A stretch of 64,000 bases of DNA, taken from Aminipila luticellarii. Lineage in GTDB: Bacteria > Bacillota > Clostridia > Peptostreptococcales > Anaerovoracaceae. A program made the position numbers and the translations under genes. The notes below the pieces were generated by a model. The model made no database searches. It was given only the letters and a program-made list of their open reading frames with translations, and was not told the origin of the DNA. Within the stretch, counting starts at the first letter, position 1. The number at the start of each line of letters is the position of its first letter. The stretch lies in contig NZ_CP035281.1 in assembly GCF_004103735.1 (NCBI RefSeq), forward strand, positions 1,984,001-2,048,000, given 5' to 3'. Shown piece by piece: positions 17,843-26,779 of the stretch.

Positions 17843-18259
17843 TTATATTTGACAGCTCGCCTCTAAGCCCAGTAAAGCCCCAAATCTTTGGCATGCTGTT
17901 ATAAAGCAGATAAGTGCCAGCAGCTCCGAAAGCTCACTGTCTGTAAATGTTTCCTTAAGCGGCCTGAATTCATCCGGGCTGATATGGGTTTTTTGGCCGG
18001 ACAGATTTGCCGCATAAGCGGCTAATTGTGTCTGCAAATCCGTTATGCTTTCCGACGGTGCTCCCTTTGCCTTGCAATATTCACAGCCGTTATTAAAGGC
18101 CAGAGTGCGCCGCACCTCCTCTTTTAATTCTGCTGAAAAGGTCTCACTGGAAAAAATACAGTCTTCCAGGGATACCCACTTATCCAATATGTCCTTATTA
18201 TGTCCTAATAGTTGCTGAAACGGTGTCAGCCCATTCTGTGAAAAAGAAATACCTGCCAT
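17843..18259 (-). CDS. AhpD-like/carboxymuconolactone decarboxylase-family protein
   Basis: The 138-residue all-helical protein contains NNGCEYCKAKG, the CxxC active site of AhpD-like peroxidase reductases, preceded by EEVRRTLAF. ATG 18259 was chosen because GGAGG lies 7 bp before it; the longer reading starts upstream of that site. These proteins reduce or relay thiols in peroxide defence, but many are uncharacterised. It diverges from an Lrp-type regulator 138 bp away, which may control it. Confidence 0.8.
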   Translation of the reverse strand: MAGISFSQNGLTPFQQLLGHNKDILDKWVSLEDCIFSSETFSAELKEEVRRTLAFNNGCEYCKAKGAPSESITDLQTQLAAYAANLSGQKTHISPDEFRPLKETFTDSELSELLALICFITACQRFGALLGLEASCQI

Positions 18260-18397
18260 AAATCGTCCTCCTTCAATCATTTGTTTTGTTGACAGATTTA
18301 TTATATCAAGTATATAATGAAAATTGTATTTCGTATAAAACAATATTATTATGTTTTATGTTTCTATTGATATATATTTTTAAGAAAGGCATTTCAA

Positions 18398-18841
18398 ATG
18401 AAAGTTGATGAAATTGATGTGCGGATTTTGAAAGAATTACAGACAGACAGCCGAATCTCCATAAGAGAACTATCAAAGCGAGTAAATCTTTCCCCGCCTT
18501 CCGTTACCGAAAGGGTGAGAAGGCTTGAGGACAACCACATTATTGAAGGATATACCATCCTTTTAAACAAAAAGGAGCTTGGCTTCGTCATTGATTGTAT
18601 CGTCGAAGTCACCATGAAGGATGGGCAGCATGAGAGATTTAAAAATTTTATTAAGAATTATAAGCACAGTGAATGGTGCTATAGGATTGCAGGAGCTGCG
18701 TGCTTTATAGTCAAATTGTCCGTTGCTTCGTTAGGGGATATTGAGCAGTTCATAAATGCCATATCCCCCTACGCCTTAACGGAGACCTCCATCGTTTTTT
18801 CAAAAGTGGAGGTCAATAATGCAATAGACAAGTTCTTATAA
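18398..18841 (+). CDS. Lrp/AsnC-family regulator
   Basis: The 147-residue protein begins with the Lrp-type helix-turn-helix: VDEIDVRILKELQTDSRISI, then LSPPSVTERVRRLEDNHII. A C-terminal ligand-binding RAM-like half follows (YRIAGAACFIVKLSVASLGD as landmark). An AAAGG site precedes ATG 18398. Family members sense amino acids or related metabolites. It sits between the divergent AhpD-like gene and a converging MFS carrier; target unknown. Confidence 0.9.
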   Translation: MKVDEIDVRILKELQTDSRISIRELSKRVNLSPPSVTERVRRLEDNHIIEGYTILLNKKELGFVIDCIVEVTMKDGQHERFKNFIKNYKHSEWCYRIAGAACFIVKLSVASLGDIEQFINAISPYALTETSIVFSKVEVNNAIDKFL

Positions 18842-18859
18842 CGATCTGAGATACGAATG

Positions 18860-20254
18860 CTACCCGCTGATTTCTTCTAAGGACTTTCCCATGGTCTCCT
18901 TTCCGAAAATACCTGCCACGACGGCTACGGCAGCAAATACTCCGGTGAGTAAAATAAAAATATAGGTATATCCCCTTTCGTTTCCATAAGTATCATATAT
19001 CACCGGTACGATAAGCGGAGCGATAAACGCACCGATTCGTCCAAACGCCGCCGCCCATCCGGCACCGCTGGCTCTGGCCGCGGTCGGATAAACCTCCGGT
19101 GTATAGGTATATACACATCCCCAAGCTCCCAAGCTAAAGAAATAGAGCATACAGCCGTAGATCAGAACAAGAGCGGCGGAGTCTGCATGTCCGAAAAGCC
19201 ACGCCGCTAAGGCGGTTCCCGCAAAGTAAATCGTCAGTACCTTTTTTCGTCCGATCTTTTCCACAAAATATGCCGCGCTGAAATACCCTGGCAGCTGAGC
19301 CAAACACATGATCAGGGTAAATTCAAAGCTCTTGACCAGCTCAAACCCCTGTGCCATCAACAGAGACGGAGTCCACAGTACAAAACCATAATACCCGAAA
19401 TTTATACCGATCCAAATCGTCCAGAGCACCACCGTGGTCTTTATATATTTTTTTGACCACAGCTCTCCCAAAGACGGGCTTTTTTTCAGCTGCCGTTCCT
19501 GTAAGGCTTCGCCGTCCCGGTGAGATTTCCATGTCTGCTCGGATAGTCCTTCACACTCTGCCTGTTCCGATAAAGCTTCTCTGCCGGCCTGTTTTTCCAT
19601 GATTCGAACTAAATGCTCTGCTTCTTCATATCGGCCTGCTTCTTCCAGATATCTGGGGGATTCCGGCACCGCTTTTCTTAAATAAGCCGCAAACAAGGCC
19701 GGTACAGCTCCTGCCCAAAACGCTATGCGCCAGCCATAGACCGGTATCAGCAGGTACGCGACCAATGCTGCCAGAATCCACCCCCAAGCCCAAAAGCTTT
19801 CCAGAATAATAACATTACGCCCGCGGATTTTCTTTGGTGAATACTCACTGACTAAGGTAGATGCCGCAGGTAATTCGCCTCCCAATCCAAATCCTGTGCA
19901 GAATCTCAGGACCAGCAGCATGGGATAGTTTACGGCAAATCCGGCTAATCCGCTTGCCACACCATATAGGACCAGTGTGTACATGACAATATTTTTTCTG
20001 CCCCACTTATCCGCAGCCATACCCGATAATGCCGCTCCTAAAATCATGCCCAGCATTCCTGAGCTTCCCAATAATCCGATCTGACCGGTGCTCAGATTCC
20101 AATCTGTTCCGATAGCCGCCATGACCCCTGATACCATTCCCTGATCCATGGCATCAAACATCCAGCCAAGCCCGGTTAAAAACAAAATTTTTTTCAGCAT
20201 AGGGGTTGACGGCAGCCTGTCAATCCGATTGGTAAGCTTTGCAATCTGTTCCAT
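18860..20254 (-). CDS. MFS transporter (sugar-porter-like, NiaP/organic acid type)
   Basis: The 464-residue, 12-helix protein has GMAADKWGRKNI (MFS motif A), RFCTGFGLGGELPAASTLVSEY and PESPRYL, the marks of the sugar porter-like group to which NiaP (nicotinate) and aromatic-acid carriers belong. A charged cytoplasmic insert of about 50 residues lies mid-protein (EQAECEGLSEQTWKSH). It ends in TAG. It is separated from the pyl genes by a strong terminator, so it is not part of that operon. Substrate unknown. Confidence 0.85.
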   Translation of the reverse strand: MEQIAKLTNRIDRLPSTPMLKKILFLTGLGWMFDAMDQGMVSGVMAAIGTDWNLSTGQIGLLGSSGMLGMILGAALSGMAADKWGRKNIVMYTLVLYGVASGLAGFAVNYPMLLVLRFCTGFGLGGELPAASTLVSEYSPKKIRGRNVIILESFWAWGWILAALVAYLLIPVYGWRIAFWAGAVPALFAAYLRKAVPESPRYLEEAGRYEEAEHLVRIMEKQAGREALSEQAECEGLSEQTWKSHRDGEALQERQLKKSPSLGELWSKKYIKTTVVLWTIWIGINFGYYGFVLWTPSLLMAQGFELVKSFEFTLIMCLAQLPGYFSAAYFVEKIGRKKVLTIYFAGTALAAWLFGHADSAALVLIYGCMLYFFSLGAWGCVYTYTPEVYPTAARASGAGWAAAFGRIGAFIAPLIVPVIYDTYGNERGYTYIFILLTGVFAAVAVVAGIFGKETMGKSLEEISG

Positions 20255-20364
20255 AAAAATCGCTCCTTTTTATCAATGTAAATTTACATAAATATATATG
20301 TGTCTTGTCATATTGGACAGTTTATCACAGGACTGCAAAACAATCAAGAAAATATTTACAGGCA

Positions 20365-20398
20365 ATAAAAAAAACTGCCGGCAAGTAACCCGCCGACA
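20365..20398 (-). terminator. Rho-independent terminator of the pyrrolysine operon
   Basis: On the minus strand the stem CTGTCGGC...GCCGGCAG (8 bp with one G-U) is followed by eight or more T. It begins 26 bp after the pylSn amber stop and marks the 3' end of the methylamine/pyl transcript. Confidence 0.88.
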
Positions 20399-20423
20399 GA
20401 AAGAGTTTTTATTTTTTAGTGGT

Positions 20424-20750
20424 CTATCCTTTATGAATTAAATCGCTGCCGTAATGGGAATCAAAAAAAGTCTTGGAGTACTTTTCCAGCTTCCATTCCG
20501 GTACACGGCAATCCGTACAGGGCTTTTCCGCCCACTTATTCCGAAGCCACCTTGCGGCTCTGGAATTTCTCGAATTGTAGACTTGAAAGGTCTTGCCGCA
20601 GTGGGTGGTAATCGTCGCATATTCTCCGTGCAGCTCTATATTTTTAATGCCATGAAGCACGCCGTTTCTGGAGGGCCACAGTTTCATTTTATTCAGCAGA
20701 ACAAACAGTTCGATGTTTTTTCTATAATATCTCTTCTTACTATCTGACAT
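20424..20750 (-). CDS. pylSn: PylSn, tRNA-Pyl-binding N-terminal protein of split pyrrolysyl-tRNA synthetase
   Basis: The 108-residue basic protein aligns by eye with the N-terminal domain of archaeal PylS: LWPSRNGVLHGIKNIE, then CGKTFQVYNSRNSRAARWLR and CTDCRVPEWKLEKY. The Cys/His pattern corresponds to the zinc-binding region that grips the tRNA. Start ATG 20750 has GGAAAGGAAGG upstream; extending the frame to 20948 would translate through the tRNA gene and is rejected. It lies 65 bp downstream of pylT. Oddity: its stop is TAG, the very codon pyrrolysine decodes, with an in-frame TAA five codons on, so readthrough would add only a short tail. In bacteria this domain is a separate gene, as here. 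Confidence 0.95.
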   Translation of the reverse strand: MSDSKKRYYRKNIELFVLLNKMKLWPSRNGVLHGIKNIELHGEYATITTHCGKTFQVYNSRNSRAARWLRNKWAEKPCTDCRVPEWKLEKYSKTFFDSHYGSDLIHKG

Positions 20751-20815
20751 CCTATACAGCCTTCCTTTCCGCCTGTCACCGAGCATCCGATAAGAGCGCC
20801 ATTTCTTCTTTATAA

Positions 20816-20887
20816 TGGCGAGGTGTCCGGGAGTCTCACCCGGCTTCATGGATTTAGAGTCCATGTGATCCATACGATCCACACCCC
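20816..20887 (-). tRNA. pylT: tRNA-Pyl (anticodon CUA)
   Basis: The 72-nt minus-strand sequence folds as a complete tRNA-Pyl. The acceptor stem GGGGTGT/ACACCTC has seven pairs (one G-U), with a single base before the D stem (GATC...GATC with a 5-base loop). The anticodon stem has six pairs (CATGGA/TCCATG) with loop CTCTAAA, the variable region is only three bases, and the T stem is CCGGG/CCCGG. Discriminator G and an encoded CCA follow. The six-pair anticodon stem, tiny D loop and short variable region are the known hallmarks of tRNA-Pyl and match M. barkeri and D. hafniense molecules. It is embedded in the operon between pylD and pylSn, so it must be cut from a polycistronic transcript or have its own promoter. 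Confidence 0.97.
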
Positions 20888-20962
20888 ATGTATGAAATGG
20901 CAGCTTTTTATGATACTCCGCCATATTGCGGCAATATTCCCTGCGCAATAAAAATTTACGGT

Positions 20963-21775
20963 TTAATCGGCTAAGATCTGTCCCAGCATAACAGCTGTGC
21001 CGATTTCCAGATTGTCATGAATGGATCGTTCCTCAAAGCAGGTCTTTGCTTCCTCATCCATGGAATACGGCACACCGGGGCTGGCATATAAAAGATCTGC
21101 GTGAAGAAATTCTTTTTTCAGCCATTCGCCTTCGTTTGTAAAGTCTAATATATAGGGATAATTCTTGATCTGATTTCTTTCTGTCAGTACCGGATAAGGT
21201 AACCCCTTTATTGCGGTATCATCCTTGTCAAATATATCAAAATCAATCTTTTCTTTTGCCAGAATCTTTTCTGCTTCCCTGCCTACGATGCCATATCCAA
21301 TCAGAAGAATTTTTTCCTGATGAATATCTTTTCCATGCTTGTTCATTAAGGCCTGAAGCCCTTGGATAAACCCCAAAGCGGTAGCATAATTGTTATCCGA
21401 TACCTTCCCGCTTTTTATATTCAGTGCCAGATACCGGACATCATCTGCAAAGAACAATAGGTCACAGCCTCTTTCGCTGGCTTCATAAATCCCGTCAATA
21501 TCCGTATGCTCCATTACCAAGGCTTCAAACCCCATGGATTCAAGAATGGCTGCCACAGATTCACTGAAAGAGCCGATGATCCCTTCTCCCTGCGTGATGG
21601 GAATCACGGCAATCTTATTCACTGCTTTGGCCTGTTCAAAGGCTTCGTCTTTCATATGAAAGGTCGTTTTGATCAGCTCCGCCAGATTCATATCCGTTCT
21701 GGCTTTCAGCTGCCTGTTGTATTCATCCATGCCTTCCAGCATATATTCAATCCACTCTGTCTTTAATCTGGTCAT
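20963..21775 (-). CDS. pylD: PylD, pyrrolysine synthase (final dehydrogenase/cyclisation step)
   Basis: The 270-residue protein is close to the archaeal length (about 260). It carries the Rossmann motif ILLIGYGIVGREAEKILAK, and the N-terminal half contains NKIAVIPITQGEGIIGSF, shared by PylD proteins. PylD oxidises 3R-methyl-D-ornithyl-lysine with NAD+ and the product cyclises to pyrrolysine. Start chosen at the Met with GAGG 7 bp upstream (21775). It lies 71 bp downstream of pylSc and 75 bp upstream of pylT. Confidence 0.93.
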   Translation of the reverse strand: MTRLKTEWIEYMLEGMDEYNRQLKARTDMNLAELIKTTFHMKDEAFEQAKAVNKIAVIPITQGEGIIGSFSESVAAILESMGFEALVMEHTDIDGIYEASERGCDLLFFADDVRYLALNIKSGKVSDNNYATALGFIQGLQALMNKHGKDIHQEKILLIGYGIVGREAEKILAKEKIDFDIFDKDDTAIKGLPYPVLTERNQIKNYPYILDFTNEGEWLKKEFLHADLLYASPGVPYSMDEEAKTCFEERSIHDNLEIGTAVMLGQILAD

Positions 21776-21846
21776 TTCATTACCTCTTCCAACATCTTTA
21801 TACCTGCTTGCTCTCCACATTTTTGTATAAGGCTGTCCAGTGCATT

Positions 21847-22689
21847 TTATATATTTAACGGCTGTCCGTCTATAAAGGAGATACTTTTCCCGTAACGCTT
21901 AATCGTTTTGCTCCCGGAAAGAGCCATGGTCAGCCGCTCTATGCCAAAACCAATGCCTACCCAAGTGTCGAATACGCCCCACTGGCTGTCTAAAAAATGC
22001 GGTCCATAGGAACCGGAGGCTACTTCCAATCCATTGATTTCAATATCCACCGTACTGCCGTATACCACAGATTCTTCCACCACCAAACGATATTCCTCTT
22101 TTGGAACACCAAGCTGCGCCATCGCCGCATGAGCCAGCCTTTTCAATTCCTCAAGCTGCTGCCCGTCCTCCACATAAGCCAGTTCCACACAGTTGAGCAT
22201 GGTAAACTCATTCATGTGCTGAGCCCCCTGAGATTCCTTGCGAAAGCATGATCCGATTTCAAAAATTTTTACCGGTTCATTGGTCATCCGTTTTAGTTCT
22301 CTCATGACCACATAAAGATTCGGTGCCAGCATAGGTCTCAGGCATTTTTTGCTGTCCAGCCAGAAAACCTGATCGTTTAATTTATGGCCTTCGTCAATGG
22401 TCATCTGAGCCAGCATTTTTTTGGTTATGATAGTGGGAGTCTCCACCTTGGTAAAGCCTTCGCCCGTAAGCCACTGTTCCAGCTTTCTTCCGGTCTCTAC
22501 GGTTCCGGTCACATGTTTTTCATGGAGAAGCGTTCGAATCTTCGCCCGGCTCTCCTTCACCATAGATGTTTCCATTTCCCTGAAAGAACGGTCTCTGTCC
22601 TCGATGGTCTCAAATTCCAGTTCCATCCTCTCTGTCGTTCCGTTCAATTCCCCAATTCTTTCCCGCTGTGTAACCGTGAACTTTTCCAT
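21847..22689 (-). CDS. pylSc: PylSc, catalytic domain of split pyrrolysyl-tRNA synthetase
   Basis: The 280-residue class II aminoacyl-tRNA synthetase catalytic domain has motif 2 region FEIGSCFRKESQGAQHMNEF and motif 3 GIGFGIERL, plus the pyrrolysine pocket segment LRPMLAPNLYVVMREL that is nearly identical to PylRS of methanogens. It charges tRNA-Pyl with pyrrolysine and needs PylSn for efficient activity in bacteria. The Met at 22689 follows GAGGG by 8 bp; a TTG seven codons earlier overlaps that site. It stands 85 bp downstream of pylC. Confidence 0.96.
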   Translation of the reverse strand: MEKFTVTQRERIGELNGTTERMELEFETIEDRDRSFREMETSMVKESRAKIRTLLHEKHVTGTVETGRKLEQWLTGEGFTKVETPTIITKKMLAQMTIDEGHKLNDQVFWLDSKKCLRPMLAPNLYVVMRELKRMTNEPVKIFEIGSCFRKESQGAQHMNEFTMLNCVELAYVEDGQQLEELKRLAHAAMAQLGVPKEEYRLVVEESVVYGSTVDIEINGLEVASGSYGPHFLDSQWGVFDTWVGIGFGIERLTMALSGSKTIKRYGKSISFIDGQPLNI

Positions 22690-22774
22690 TGGTATGCCCT
22701 CTTTCTGCAATCAATATCTCTATAGACGTATTGTATCACATTCCATCCTTTTATTTTAATACTATTATTTGCTT

Positions 22775-23899
22775 TTATGGTAACTGTTTTAGCCGAGCGG
22801 CCACGGATGCCCGTTTTTCTTCCAGCTGCTCCGGGTCGGAGGCACTGTTGACAAAAATCCCTTTGAATTGACTGCACCCTTCCGCATAATCTGAGAGAAT
22901 CACATCCGATCCAAAGGCGCCTTCCATAAGGTGCAAGGGTTCTGCACTGCTCATCATATGCTCCCCTTCCTGAAGGATTTCTCCCTGCTCTAATTTATAG
23001 TGTTCATATGCACAATACCTTCCGTCATCACGCTTTTCCCGGCAGAAACTGCCATACAGCACCATATCTGCCAGTTCGGAAAGCAGATTTACGCCGGAGG
23101 AATAGTAAACGGCCACAGGGGTCTGACTGGGAATCCTCGCATCGATTTCCAACACCTTGAGCTGACCCTCGTGCAGGATTACCTCCACATCCATGATCCC
23201 GTTCAGATGAATCAGCTTGGCAAGGGTGATACCAAGCCTTGAAAATTCCTCTTTCTGAACCTCCGTCAATTCCGGACAAGGTGCTGTCACCTTACAGCAG
23301 TCGTAAACAGAATCCATATGAATCTGCGTTACTGTGTACGTTCTGTATTCCTTCTCATTTCCAATTACTTCTATGGAATAAGACGGCCCTTCCAGATATT
23401 CCTCTGCAATCCAGTTTTCTCTGTCCGCCCGGTTCCTTAAAAATGCCTCTGCCTGCTGTTCCGTTTCCGCCAGCAGCACGCCGACGGAACCGCTTTCGCC
23501 GGAAGGCTTTATTATGTAGGGTGCTTTTCCCTGAGGATAATAAAGAGGAGCCGGTATGTGGTTCCGGTGAAAAAGCTTATCGGATTTGATCTTTGAGGAC
23601 GTAATCTCATACGCATTAAAATCAAAGGCGAGCTTTAGATTCTCTTCTTCACAGATTTCTCTTACCGCTTTTAAAACCAGATCGTTCTCATTGGCCGGCA
23701 ATACAAAATCAGCCTCTTTCATGGCATCGATGACCTTCTGCTCCTTTTGAACAATGTCGCCGCATACGAACCGATCACATATACCGGAAGCGGGAGCACT
23801 GGAGTTCCGGTCGATTAAAATGCTCTGTATGCCGGCAAGCTTGGCCAAATATACGGCCTCTGTCCCTTGCAGTTTTCCGCCTATTATTGCTATTTTCAT
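22775..23899 (-). CDS. pylC: PylC, 3R-methyl-D-ornithine:L-lysine ligase
   Basis: The 374-residue ATP-grasp enzyme begins MKIAIIGGKLQGTEAVYLAKLAGI, here only a landmark for the pre-ATP-grasp fold, and carries APYIIKPSGESGSVGV and EEYLEGPSYSIEVIG of the ATP-grasp core with VLEIDARIPSQTPVAVYYSSG as the metal-site region. It joins methylornithine to the epsilon-amino group of lysine in pyrrolysine synthesis. Its ATG overlaps the stop of pylB (ATGA), so the two are translationally coupled. Confidence 0.95.
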   Translation of the reverse strand: MKIAIIGGKLQGTEAVYLAKLAGIQSILIDRNSSAPASGICDRFVCGDIVQKEQKVIDAMKEADFVLPANENDLVLKAVREICEEENLKLAFDFNAYEITSSKIKSDKLFHRNHIPAPLYYPQGKAPYIIKPSGESGSVGVLLAETEQQAEAFLRNRADRENWIAEEYLEGPSYSIEVIGNEKEYRTYTVTQIHMDSVYDCCKVTAPCPELTEVQKEEFSRLGITLAKLIHLNGIMDVEVILHEGQLKVLEIDARIPSQTPVAVYYSSGVNLLSELADMVLYGSFCREKRDDGRYCAYEHYKLEQGEILQEGEHMMSSAEPLHLMEGAFGSDVILSDYAEGCSQFKGIFVNSASDPEQLEEKRASVAARLKQLP

Positions 23900-24918
23900 C
23901 TCATTTCCTCACGGATAAACCTTTTATATTCCTCTTTTGAAGCAATGCGCAGCCCCATTTCAGACAAAATATTTCTGGCTTCTTCTACGGTTCTTCCGCC
24001 TTCATCCACATCCATGGTATTTTGAGCCACGCCCATGAATCCCGACCGGGGCGGTATGATAGAGGTAATCAAATTCGCTCCTGCCCGAATCCGATCTTTT
24101 AGTCCGCCGATTCCATCCACATCCAGAGACGCGGGAATCAGTGCGTGAGGATACAAAATTCGCATTAAAGCTATAATTTTCAATTCTTCCGTTCGATCAG
24201 GAGTCTGACAGCTTTCCATAGGACTTCCCTCCTGCGGGACAAAGCTCATCACACGAACCTGTTTTGCCCCCATCTGTCCCATGGTCAGCAAAGAATCGGC
24301 AATGTCCTGACTGCTTTCACCGATACCGGCCAGCAGTCCTTCTTCTATGTACATGCCTCTTTCCTTTGCATACAGCTTGGCATTCATCCGTTCATCATAG
24401 TCCTGGCCCACCCTCAGCTTCTTAAAAAGCTCTCTGTTGTGGGTTTCCTGATATAAGGCATACCAATCGGCTCCGGCCTCCGCCAGCTTATCTATGATGT
24501 GCTTTTCTACCACTCCGGGAGAAATCATGACCGGCGTATCGTATTCCTTTTTAATCGTTCTGATGATGTCAGCCACGGTGTTAAATTCTTCCCGGCGGTA
24601 TTCCGGATCCTCTCCCATAGTCAAGTCGATGAGATTTACCCCGGAATCAATCAACTCCTTAGAGGTGGCAAGAATTTCTTCAGGGGTCTTTCGATACCGT
24701 TCAATGTTGTTGGATTTTCTGTAATAGCAGAAATTGCAGTTGTTTTTACAGAAGGTGGTAAAATACACAAAGCCATAGGCAAAAATCTTATCGCCCTGCA
24801 CATCCTCCCGGATTGTACGTGCCGTATCAAAGAGAATATCCAGCTCCTCCGGATCCTCCTCGCTTAGCATCTGTACCAGTTCCGCTTTTGTAAAATTTCT
24901 TTTTCTTAAATCTAGCAT
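23896..24918 (-). CDS. pylB: PylB, radical SAM methylornithine synthase
   Basis: The 340-residue protein has the radical SAM cluster CKNNCNFC (Cys57, Cys61, Cys64) followed by YYRKSN, as in PylB/BioB relatives, and a TIM-barrel body with GLLAGIGESSQDIADSL and the C-terminal SIIPPRSGFMGVAQ. PylB rearranges lysine to 3R-methyl-D-ornithine, the first step of pyrrolysine synthesis. It begins 43 bp after the RACo-like gene with AGGAGG upstream and overlaps pylC by four bases. Confidence 0.95.
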   Translation of the reverse strand: MLDLRKRNFTKAELVQMLSEEDPEELDILFDTARTIREDVQGDKIFAYGFVYFTTFCKNNCNFCYYRKSNNIERYRKTPEEILATSKELIDSGVNLIDLTMGEDPEYRREEFNTVADIIRTIKKEYDTPVMISPGVVEKHIIDKLAEAGADWYALYQETHNRELFKKLRVGQDYDERMNAKLYAKERGMYIEEGLLAGIGESSQDIADSLLTMGQMGAKQVRVMSFVPQEGSPMESCQTPDRTEELKIIALMRILYPHALIPASLDVDGIGGLKDRIRAGANLITSIIPPRSGFMGVAQNTMDVDEGGRTVEEARNILSEMGLRIASKEEYKRFIREEMR

Positions 24919-24961
24919 GTTCCCCTCCTACTACCATATCTTATCGATTATAGTATCTCCT

Positions 24962-26779
24962 TTAAAACATCATGGCGGCCATATACTCCTCCTGAAAATC
25001 CTCCCTTGCAGCCAATTCTATATGCTCAATGTTTCCGGCGGCCCGCTCAGAGGCGGCCAGACAAGCTGCCGACAATAACATCATGGATGCCCCAATTCCC
25101 GCCGAGTTTCCCAGAGACACAATTTTATCCTCCTCTATGGGAGGAAGGAGCCCTACATGTATGGCACTGGTGTTTCGGATGTAACTGCCAAAGGCACCGG
25201 CAATGCTTATTCGCTCTAAATCATCAGCAGATATGCCCGCTTCCTTCATTAGAATGGAGATGCCCGCAGAAATAGCCGCCTTAGCCAGCTGAACCTCCCG
25301 CACGTCTTTTTGAGAAAGAACCACATCACTTTTTCCGTCGGGGCTGAAATAGAGTACAAATTCACTGCCCTTTTCACTCGGCCTTACACGTTCTGCCAGT
25401 TTTTCACAAACGCCTTTTTTCGCCAGCTTCTCTCCGGAAAGCAGTCTGCCGGATTTATCTACGATTCCAAACCGGAGCATTTCTCCAAGCGCATCGATGA
25501 TACCGGAACCGCAGATTCCGATAGGCTTTCCACCTCCAATCACAGCGATCTGAACCTCCTCCTCTGAAAGCTCCACCCGCTCTATGGCTCCGCCGGCCGC
25601 TCTCATTCCCTGTTTCACAGAGCTTCCTTCAAAGGCCGGTCCGGCGGCTGTAGAACACGCTACCGCCCTACCCTTTCCGGTCAGCACGATTTCTCCATTG
25701 GTTCCGATATCGATAAAAAGGTGGCCCTTATTACAGTCCATCAGATCCGTTGTTATAATCCCCGCCGTAATATCCGAGCCTACATGCCCTGCTATATTGG
25801 CCGCCAAATACACTACCGCATTTTTGTTTGCTTTAAGTCCCAATTCCTCTGCTTTTATTTGAACGCTTCCGGTAAAGACCGGTGCGAAAGGAGACGCCGC
25901 CAACTGAGACGGATCCACCCCAAGGAACAGGTGGCTCATGGTCGTATTGCCTACGACCACATATTGATAGATATGCTCCGGATCAATTTCGGCTTCTTTT
26001 TGGAATTTCTCCACTGCTTTATTGATATACTGAAGGATTGCCTGATGGAGGGTCTCCAAATTTTCCACTTGTTCCATTGCATACGTTATTCTGGAAATAA
26101 CATCTGCTCCATAGGCGCCCTGTGGATTTGTACCGGATTCTGCCTGAACCAGTTCACCCGTTTCCAGATTCCAAAGCAGGACAACCACCGTAGTTGTTCC
26201 AATATCTACCGCGACTCCGTAATTTTCCTTCGCCTTATCGCCTGCCTCTATATATAGGACCCGGTTGTTTCGGATGGTCAGTGTCACGTCCCTGCTCTCT
26301 TTCAGTACCTTTGGCATATGGCGCAATACAGAACCGCTAAAGGTCAATTCCTCTTTGTCCAATACCTCTCTGATCCGTACCTCATCGCTCCTCTGATCCA
26401 AAAGGGAAGCCTTAGGAACGGATAGAAAGATCTTTTTTACAGCAGCGTTCCGCACAAATCCCTCCGGCAGACATATCAGTCTCTTTTTTCTTGCCGCAGT
26501 GGTCTCTGAATCAGGGATTTCAACGACCATTCCATCGGAAACAGGCTGGCAGCAGGCCAGCCGAACCCCCTGCTCTATTTCCTGTTCAGAAAGCTTGCGG
26601 TGAGGATCCCGGCAGACCTCTTTATTCCCGGACAGGACTTTGACTTTACATTTTCCGCAGGTTCCCATTCCCGCACAATTTCCGTCTATACTGGCACCGG
26701 CTTTTATAGCAGCTTGAAGGATTGTTTCCCCTTCCTCCGCTTCGCCTGTCAAAGCCTGAGGTAAAAAAGTTATTTTCAT
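24962..26779 (-). CDS. RACo/RamQ-like ATP-dependent corrinoid reductive activase (2Fe-2S + ASKHA)
   Basis: The 605-residue protein starts with a plant-type 2Fe-2S ferredoxin domain (Cys35, Cys41, Cys44, with the fourth Cys at 76 or 77) and continues into an ASKHA ATPase: AVDIGTTTVVVLLWNLETG, LFIDIGTNGEIVL and IAGAFGSYIRNTSAIHVG. This is the layout of RACo and of RamQ of acetogens. It returns inactive Co(II) corrinoid to Co(I) at the cost of ATP, and so serves the MttC/MtbC proteins encoded just upstream. It lacks the two ferredoxin-like 4Fe-4S clusters of archaeal RamA. Its ATG overlaps the preceding stop by four bases. Confidence 0.92.
   Translation of the reverse strand: MKITFLPQALTGEAEEGETILQAAIKAGASIDGNCAGMGTCGKCKVKVLSGNKEVCRDPHRKLSEQEIEQGVRLACCQPVSDGMVVEIPDSETTAARKKRLICLPEGFVRNAAVKKIFLSVPKASLLDQRSDEVRIREVLDKEELTFSGSVLRHMPKVLKESRDVTLTIRNNRVLYIEAGDKAKENYGVAVDIGTTTVVVLLWNLETGELVQAESGTNPQGAYGADVISRITYAMEQVENLETLHQAILQYINKAVEKFQKEAEIDPEHIYQYVVVGNTTMSHLFLGVDPSQLAASPFAPVFTGSVQIKAEELGLKANKNAVVYLAANIAGHVGSDITAGIITTDLMDCNKGHLFIDIGTNGEIVLTGKGRAVACSTAAGPAFEGSSVKQGMRAAGGAIERVELSEEEVQIAVIGGGKPIGICGSGIIDALGEMLRFGIVDKSGRLLSGEKLAKKGVCEKLAERVRPSEKGSEFVLYFSPDGKSDVVLSQKDVREVQLAKAAISAGISILMKEAGISADDLERISIAGAFGSYIRNTSAIHVGLLPPIEEDKIVSLGNSAGIGASMMLLSAACLAASERAAGNIEHIELAAREDFQEEYMAAMMF

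Noticed and set aside
20424-20948. A 174-residue protein covering pylSn plus upstream sequence
   Set aside because: The first 66 codons run through the tRNA-Pyl gene; the ribosome binding site supports a start at 20750.
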